Shown: piece by piece, positions 7,484 through 11,456 of the stretch | Numbering within the stretch: position 1 is the stretch's first letter | Layout: each line of letters begins with the position of its first letter | Source: Methanosarcinales archaeon | GTDB taxonomy: Archaea; Halobacteriota; Methanosarcinia; Methanosarcinales; Methanogasteraceae | NCBI GenBank assembly: GCA_003661105.1 | Contig: QMVM01000039.1 | Span: forward strand, 1 to 11,456 | Direction: 5' to 3' | Length of the DNA stretch: 11,456 nucleotides | Program-made: the position numbers and the translations under genes | Notes under the pieces: model-generated | What the model saw: only the letters and a program-made list of their open reading frames with translations | The model's database searches: none | Told to the model about the DNA's origin: nothing

Positions 7484-8388
7484 CGTTGCCCTTTCCCTCG
7501 TTCAATCTCGCTTAATATCAGTCCTGTGAACATACTAAACACTCCGATAACGATATACAACACCGATGCAAGCGCAGACCCGAGAGCAACATTCCCGCTG
7601 GTATTGGCGATATATATGGCATTTGCACCCAGTAGCAACCCTATAACTGTAAAACACATCCCTAAAATTCCAAAAAAGAAGAGCGGTCTCTTCTCAGCGA
7701 TCCATGCGATGATCTTCCTCAAATTGCCAAATCCATGCCTCCACGGATTCAGTGTTGATCCATTCTCGACATAGATCTCTGCCATAGGCACTTCTATCGA
7801 CTTTAATCCATGCGCCTCTGCCAGGCGTATCATCTCAGCTTCCACTGAAAACCCGCTGCCCTTAAATTCCATCACCTCCATCGCACGTCTCGAAAGCACC
7901 CTGAATCCACATTCCGGATCAGTGTACTTCTTTTTGGTTATCGCGCCCAGACTGATCTTTAACACAAACTGACCAAATGGCCGGATGAGCGGCCTCTTAC
8001 CGATCTTTTTCGATCCGTTTAACTTTCTTGACCCCATCACAAACTCATATCCATCTTCCAAAACCGGTTTTAGAAGCGACGGTATCTCATCAGGGTCGTG
8101 CTGTCCGTCCGCATCCAGTAAAACAAGCACATCCGCAGCCCTCATTATCGCCTCAGCTATTATCGTCTGGATCGCAGCAGTCTTCCCCTGGTTTATTTTG
8201 TGCCTCGCCACGACTGCGCCAGCTCGTTTCGCAAGCTTTGATGTATTGTCCGTGCTTCCATCATCTACAACGATTACTTCATCTGCGTAATCCATTGTAG
8301 CGTGTATCAGGCCGCAAACTGAATATTGTTCATTGTATGCCGGCATCCCGGCAATTATTTTCGTATCCGCGCTTGCCCTTTCTGTCAT
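7480..8388 (-). CDS. Family 2 glycosyltransferase, dolichyl-phosphate sugar synthase type, with two membrane spans
   Basis: From ATG 8388 the protein has 302 residues. Residues about 10-215 form a GT-A family 2 domain: IIAGMPAYNE (11-20), VIVVDDGSTDNT (38-49), NQGKTAAI (66-73), LLDADGQHDPDEI (90-102, the DxD-type metal and donor site at Asp92 and Asp94), and DPECGFRVLSRRAME. Two hydrophobic segments near 230-255 and 265-292 anchor the C-terminus. This plan matches archaeal DPM1/AglJ-like enzymes, which load a sugar from a nucleotide donor onto dolichyl phosphate as the first step of N-glycan or surface-glycan assembly. The sugar is unknown. ATG 8388 forms an exact ATGA overlap with the upstream leader ORF. 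An alternative in-frame TTG at 8418 has GGGAG seven bases before it and would add ten residues (MGRGGRFEER), so the start is not settled. The stop overlaps the epimerase remnant by ATGA. Confidence 0.88.
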   Translation of the reverse strand: MTERASADTKIIAGMPAYNEQYSVCGLIHATMDYADEVIVVDDGSTDNTSKLAKRAGAVVARHKINQGKTAAIQTIIAEAIMRAADVLVLLDADGQHDPDEIPSLLKPVLEDGYEFVMGSRKLNGSKKIGKRPLIRPFGQFVLKISLGAITKKKYTDPECGFRVLSRRAMEVMEFKGSGFSVEAEMIRLAEAHGLKSIEVPMAEIYVENGSTLNPWRHGFGNLRKIIAWIAEKRPLFFFGILGMCFTVIGLLLGANAIYIANTSGNVALGSALASVLYIVIGVFSMFTGLILSEIERGKGQR

Positions 8389-8552
8389 CCGCTCTTCAAA
8401 CCGCCCACCCCTGCCCAAAGTTTCACTCCCCTGCTCTCCCGGACGTTTGCATGGGACCTACAAGAGCGGTTAAGCCGCAACACCAAACATGCGCACTGCT
8501 CGGCGGTCTTGTCACTGCTGCCGATTGGGCGGATGTTCGATGTTAATTTCAT
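8385..8552 (-). CDS. Short unrecognised leader ORF, 55 residues
   Basis: ATG 8552 opens a 55-codon frame with no internal stop. The product begins MKLTSNIRPIGSSDKTAEQ, is rich in Arg and Ser, has three Cys and no membrane segment, and I do not recognise it. Support for expression is positional. AGGAG lies seven bases upstream, a TATA-like box lies about 40 bases upstream, and the TGA stop overlaps the ATG of the family 2 glycosyltransferase as ATGA, the same coupling used elsewhere in this operon. It could be a translated leader that couples translation to the glycosyltransferase, or a chance frame inside a structured 5' leader or a mobile-element remnant. The DNA holds short self-complementary stretches such as GCGGCTTAACCGC. 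Composition is GC-richer than the DUF2206 gene. Confidence 0.45.
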   Translation of the reverse strand: MKLTSNIRPIGSSDKTAEQCACLVLRLNRSCRSHANVRESRGVKLWAGVGGLKSG

Positions 8553-8559
8553 CGCGCGT

Positions 8560-8564
8560 CTCCT
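8560..8564 (-). promoter_or_regulatory. Strong ribosome binding site for the leader ORF
   Basis: The minus strand reads AGGAG here, with seven bases before ATG 8552. This is one of the best Shine-Dalgarno matches in the window and is the main reason to take the 55-codon leader ORF seriously. Confidence 0.55.
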
Positions 8565-8588
8565 GTCATATATAGCTATATGACCAAC

Positions 8589-8596
8589 TCATAAAA
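8589..8596 (-). promoter_or_regulatory. Probable TATA box of the minus-strand glycan operon
   Basis: The minus strand reads TTTTATGA, preceded by a purine-rich stretch (AAAAGCAGAAG) that could serve as a BRE. An archaeal start about 25 bases downstream would fall near 8566-8570, just ahead of the AGGAG site and ATG 8552, giving a very short leader. A second AT-rich run, CTATATATG at 8568-8576, is too close to the start codon to be a normal TATA box. Assignment is by pattern and spacing only. Confidence 0.4.
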
Positions 8597-8621
8597 CTTC
8601 TGCTTTTCTACGCACATCCGG
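8595..8621 (+). repeat. 27-bp direct repeat, copy A (intergenic)
   Basis: This stretch matches 8861-8887 at 25 of 27 positions, the two differences being adjacent (TA here, CG there). Copy A lies in the divergent promoter region, at the edge of the proposed minus-strand TATA box. Copy B lies 266 bases away in the signal-peptide coding region of the hydrolase. Read in the hydrolase frame, copy A would give TSAFLRTSG against TSAFPRTSG in copy B, so it may be a relic of a duplicated coding segment. Confidence 0.8.
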
Positions 8622-8652
8622 AGTGCCCGTTCTTGAGTCTGTGACCGTTAAG

Positions 8653-8660
8653 TTTATATG
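8653..8660 (+). promoter_or_regulatory. Probable TATA box of the secreted hydrolase gene
   Basis: TTTATATG sits in the context CCGTTAAGTTTATATGC, a good archaeal TATA-like octamer with a purine pair just upstream. A start about 25 bases downstream would fall near 8680, leaving a 5' leader of about 75 bases before ATG 8757. The inverted repeat at 8688-8729 would then lie at the beginning of that leader. Confidence 0.5.
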
Positions 8661-8687
8661 CTATGAGTGCAATAACCATTATTATTG

Positions 8688-8729
8688 TGAGATGTGGGGG
8701 GAGTGGGGGCATTTCCCGACCACATCTCA
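8688..8729 (+). promoter_or_regulatory. Perfect 10-bp inverted repeat with G-rich loop ahead of the hydrolase gene
   Basis: TGAGATGTGG (8688-8697) pairs exactly with CCACATCTCA (8720-8729) across a 22-base loop that contains runs of four and five G and a CCC. It lies between the proposed TATA box and ATG 8757. It could be an operator for a dimeric repressor downstream of the promoter, or an RNA hairpin in the 5' leader. The alternative GTG starts at 8694 and 8703 fall inside it, which argues against them. Confidence 0.5.
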
Positions 8730-8756
8730 AAACCGGATAGAAGGGCTTACCCGAAG

Positions 8757-11456
8757 ATGCACTGCACTGCACTTCCAAAAAAAGGACATATCCGCCAGTA
8801 TGTAGAGTATCTACTGGCAATCGCGTGTATATCGCTTCTGCTGTTCGTATCCTCATCCGGAACTTCTGCTTTTCCGCGCACATCCGGGGTACATGCGTCT
8901 GAGGAGTTGTCTGCTACATGGTCGGGACCAAAAGCTCATGTAGCACCGCTGCCATGTGTCACCAACCTTAACCATACCGCGGGCAGGACATGGATCAACT
9001 GGACGTGGACAAACCGGGAGGGTGCAAGATTCACTTATGCGCGAATTTACTTAAACGGCAATCGGCTGCCAGAGATCATGTATCGACACATAGGCTTTGC
9101 TTATGGGCTGGTTTACCTAAGCGAAATGCACGGTGGCGCCACTCCGGAGTCATTTTACAATATGACCGGACTTAAGTCCGGCACCTGTTACGAGATTGGT
9201 ATATGTACGGTCGATATATCCGGAAATACGGGTAAGACTTGGGTCAACCAGACGGCAGAGACGACGAGGCGTGCTGAATTCATAGTGCGCACATCAGATG
9301 GTCTCGAATTTAACCTCACAGAAGACGGGACAGTCACTGGCATGACAATAGACGATAGCAGGATTCCAATGCTATTCCTGCCCGGTGGGTTCTCCTTTGG
9401 GGAGGTATCTTCAACCACGCCCGGCATCCCGCTTTCCGGCACAGTTGAGAAAAATCCTGATGGCAGCATCACAGAGCGTGTAATCAGTTCGGATATTACG
9501 TTTAAATTCGATTACATACCGAAAGACCGGTATATCGAAGTACACGGCGATATACAGGATATGCAAGGAGTGGACCGGGCAATTCAGGTGCAGTATGTCC
9601 TGCCTGTGGATTCCACCGGCTGGCAGTGGGATGATGATATCAGGAAGGGCAGGAAGATCGAATCAGGGACGCGGTACGAGAATGTGTACAAAATCGGGGA
9701 CGTGCGGACGCAGAACACGTATCCGTTTACGTTTGTCGGCGATGGCAGGCAAGGCATCTGTATCGCGGTTCCGATGGACGTGCCGAGAATATACCGGATC
9801 GGGTACGATACTGATGCAGGCGGCTATTTGATTGAGTATGATTTCGGGCTTTCAAACTGCACCGATAAGATTGGGGCGGGTCATGCTAACTTTACGTTTA
9901 TCCTGTACCGGGCAGATGAGCCCAAGTGGGGTTTCAGGGCTGCGGCGAAGAAGTATTATGAGCTGTACCCCGGGTTTTTTGTGAAGAGAAATGACCGGGA
10001 GGGGCTCTGGGTTATCGATCACCAGATGAATATACCGGACGTGACCGATTTTGGATTTACGTTTACCGATTCGCATTGCATGCCCCCATCAGAACGAATC
10101 TTTAATGAAATGCATGGCATATATTCTATGGAATATTCCGAACCATGGGGGTACCGAACGTATTTTGGCGATGATCCGGCCGAACCGTCTTATAAAGAAA
10201 AAATAGCAAGATTGGATAAAGAGATCGTAGATGGGACCGATCCGTATGAATACGTGATCCCACGAAGCCAGATGGCATCGAGTGTGCTTGAGACTTGTCC
10301 GCTTGACAAAAACGGTAACCAGTATCTTCTGCCATGTTTCTGGGAACACTTTTTAGAATGGTCACAGAGTTACCCGATGAATCCTGACCCGGACATCCCC
10401 GGGTTAAACAGGTTTGATGTCAGCTATCTGGAATATAGTATGGACAATGGACGTTCATCCTCGGTGCACGCGCATAACTGGGCACCTATAGTGGTTGGCT
10501 GGCATAACTGGCATATTGCCGATGATGTTTCACGCACTGGTAGCTATTCCGCCAAACTCGACATCGGTGGTACGGATGATGCCATTTCTTCCGTACTATG
10601 CAGTGACCTGATCGCTGCATCGCCATCCACGCAATACGTTTTTTCAGCGTGGGGGCGCACGTACCACTGCGGAGGTTCCGCTTTTCCTGCCGTACGCGCA
10701 GCAGAATATGCAGCCGACGGTACTTATATGACACAGCGCAATCTGCACTATGGGCACGGGACAAACGACTGGGCGCAGAGGAGTATGGCATTTACAACCA
10801 CGTCAGATACTGCAACAATAAGAATTTGCAATAATATATACGGCGGACACGGTACTTTCTGGGTCGATGATGTCAGCCTGTCCGTAGACGGGACTGCTAA
10901 TAATTTGGTCCGGAACAGCGGTTTTGAATCTACTGAGTATGTCCCTCAATGCGATGGTTTACGCCTGGATTCGCTCTCCGCTCACGGGAGATCTGCCCTG
11001 CTTGAAAATTATCGGAGGCGTCAGTGGGCATACACTGATCATCCGCTTGTATTTAGTTATGATACCAGACAACCAGTGCTGCTTGGTACATTATCACAAT
11101 ACGAATACCTTGCAGCGATGCAGGCAAATATGAGCGATGCAGGCAAGCGGCTCGATGCGAACATGTTCTCGTACGCATATTCGTTCTATGGGCATCTGAT
11201 TGACGTGCCGGGCAGTGAAGTCTGGGAACTGCGGATGGACTGTGCTGATGCATCGTTACACCGTACAATGAGTTACCAGAAGACGAATCGCAATCTGTTG
11301 AACTGGGATCGACATGGGAACGACCCGATCACACATAAAGAGATGGAAATGTATATCAATGACCAGATGTTCTATGGTATGTTTCCGGGCATCTGGTATG
11401 CGTCCGGAAAGCAGGATGATTACTGGGCTGACGCCACGCTGTATGGGCGGGATCGG
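8757..11456 (+). CDS. Large secreted putative glycoside hydrolase with FN3-like domain and inserted CBM4_9-like module (3' end missing)
   Basis: From ATG 8757 the frame stays open for 900 codons to the window edge. Residues 1-42 look like a signal peptide: basic start, hydrophobic core LLAIACISLLLFV, then SSSGTSA. Residues 66-170 are an FN3-like domain of the methanogen surface-protein type (WINWTWTN, YNMTGLKSGTCYEI, TVDISGN). Residues about 173-390 are probably a beta-rich hydrolase N-domain. From residue 392 FRAAAKKYYELYPGFFVKR leads into a likely TIM-barrel region with DGLRLDS (733-739, Asp738 a catalytic candidate) and HLIDVPGSE (813-821). Residues about 565-710 (WHNWHIADDVSRTGSYSAKL to GTFWVDDVSLSV) match CBM4_9 modules and interrupt that region. 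I cannot name the GH family, and catalytic residues are guesses. At least eight N-x-S/T sequons are present. The start has only a weak GAAGGG site 11 bases upstream. The gene is transcribed away from the glycan operon. Confidence 0.8.
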   Translation, partial: MHCTALPKKGHIRQYVEYLLAIACISLLLFVSSSGTSAFPRTSGVHASEELSATWSGPKAHVAPLPCVTNLNHTAGRTWINWTWTNREGARFTYARIYLNGNRLPEIMYRHIGFAYGLVYLSEMHGGATPESFYNMTGLKSGTCYEIGICTVDISGNTGKTWVNQTAETTRRAEFIVRTSDGLEFNLTEDGTVTGMTIDDSRIPMLFLPGGFSFGEVSSTTPGIPLSGTVEKNPDGSITERVISSDITFKFDYIPKDRYIEVHGDIQDMQGVDRAIQVQYVLPVDSTGWQWDDDIRKGRKIESGTRYENVYKIGDVRTQNTYPFTFVGDGRQGICIAVPMDVPRIYRIGYDTDAGGYLIEYDFGLSNCTDKIGAGHANFTFILYRADEPKWGFRAAAKKYYELYPGFFVKRNDREGLWVIDHQMNIPDVTDFGFTFTDSHCMPPSERIFNEMHGIYSMEYSEPWGYRTYFGDDPAEPSYKEKIARLDKEIVDGTDPYEYVIPRSQMASSVLETCPLDKNGNQYLLPCFWEHFLEWSQSYPMNPDPDIPGLNRFDVSYLEYSMDNGRSSSVHAHNWAPIVVGWHNWHIADDVSRTGSYSAKLDIGGTDDAISSVLCSDLIAASPSTQYVFSAWGRTYHCGGSAFPAVRAAEYAADGTYMTQRNLHYGHGTNDWAQRSMAFTTTSDTATIRICNNIYGGHGTFWVDDVSLSVDGTANNLVRNSGFESTEYVPQCDGLRLDSLSAHGRSALLENYRRRQWAYTDHPLVFSYDTRQPVLLGTLSQYEYLAAMQANMSDAGKRLDANMFSYAYSFYGHLIDVPGSEVWELRMDCADASLHRTMSYQKTNRNLLNWDRHGNDPITHKEMEMYINDQMFYGMFPGIWYASGKQDDYWADATLYGRDR
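8861..8887 (+). repeat. 27-bp direct repeat, copy B (in hydrolase signal-peptide region)
   Basis: This copy encodes TSAFPRTSG at the end of the hydrolase signal peptide and matches copy A at 8595-8621 in 25 of 27 bases. The flanks keep slight similarity (CTCAT on the left of both, GGAGT against GGGGT on the right), suggesting a once longer duplication. Confidence 0.8.

Noticed and set aside
8326..8583. Plus-strand 85-codon frame antisense to the leader ORF
   Set aside because: It has no ribosome site and crosses into the glycosyltransferase gene. It may only reflect the composition of the leader region, though its sequence should be included in any repeat search there.
8694..8756. Upstream GTG starts (8694, 8703) for the hydrolase
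   Set aside because: They lie within the inverted repeat and would put about 20 extra residues before the signal peptide. ATG 8757 gives a normal signal peptide length.
8623..8805. 60-codon plus-strand frame starting at GTG 8623
   Set aside because: It spans the TATA box, the inverted repeat and the hydrolase start, with no family signal. Its first residues come from repeat copy A.
1..11456. CRISPR arrays, tRNA or rRNA genes, intact insertion sequences
   Set aside because: No regularly spaced repeats, no cloverleaf or rRNA-like stretch and no transposase-like frame were seen on either strand.

Overview
The window looks archaeal and most resembles a methanogen- or ANME-like euryarchaeon. The basis is a DUF2206-type membrane protein, an FN3-like domain of the kind common in Methanosarcinales and ANME surface proteins, TATA-like AT boxes upstream of both outer genes, and Shine-Dalgarno sites of the GGAG type. 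The taxonomic call is inference; there is no rRNA or marker gene here.

Layout. Almost all of 105-8552 is one tightly packed minus-strand operon for glycan assembly. In transcription order it holds a 55-codon leader ORF (8552-8385), a membrane-anchored family 2 glycosyltransferase of the dolichyl-phosphate sugar synthase type (8388-7480), a wrecked UDP-GlcNAc 2-epimerase (7483-7248), two GT4 glycosyltransferases (7251-6109 and 6091-4958), a 697-residue multi-pass membrane protein of DUF2206 type (4947-2854), a third GT4 enzyme (2863-1640), and a polysaccharide-deacetylase/SAM-methyltransferase fusion (1616-105). Neighbouring genes overlap by ATGA or GTGA at several junctions or sit 10-23 bases apart. 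A T-rich tract after the last gene (66-80) may end the transcript. Bases 1-104 hold no gene I can defend.

A divergent control region (about 8553-8756) separates this operon from a plus-strand gene starting at 8757. That gene stays open for 900 codons to the window edge. It encodes a secreted protein with a signal peptide, an FN3-like domain, a putative glycoside hydrolase and a CBM4_9-like carbohydrate-binding module that appears to be inserted into the catalytic domain. The control region contains a TATA box for each direction, a perfect 10-bp inverted repeat ahead of the hydrolase start, and one half of a 27-bp near-identical direct repeat whose other half lies in the hydrolase signal-peptide coding region.

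How it fits together. The family 2 enzyme probably loads a sugar on a polyprenyl phosphate. The three GT4 enzymes would extend the chain, the DUF2206 protein would act in the membrane on lipid-linked sugars, and the fusion protein would deacetylate and methylate the glycan. The secreted hydrolase carries at least eight N-glycosylation sequons, so it is a plausible glycan acceptor or glycan-remodelling enzyme. These roles are inferred from families and context. The best second looks are the internally deleted epimerase whose start/stop coupling survives, the deacetylase-methyltransferase fusion, the CBM inserted in the hydrolase, and the leader ORF.
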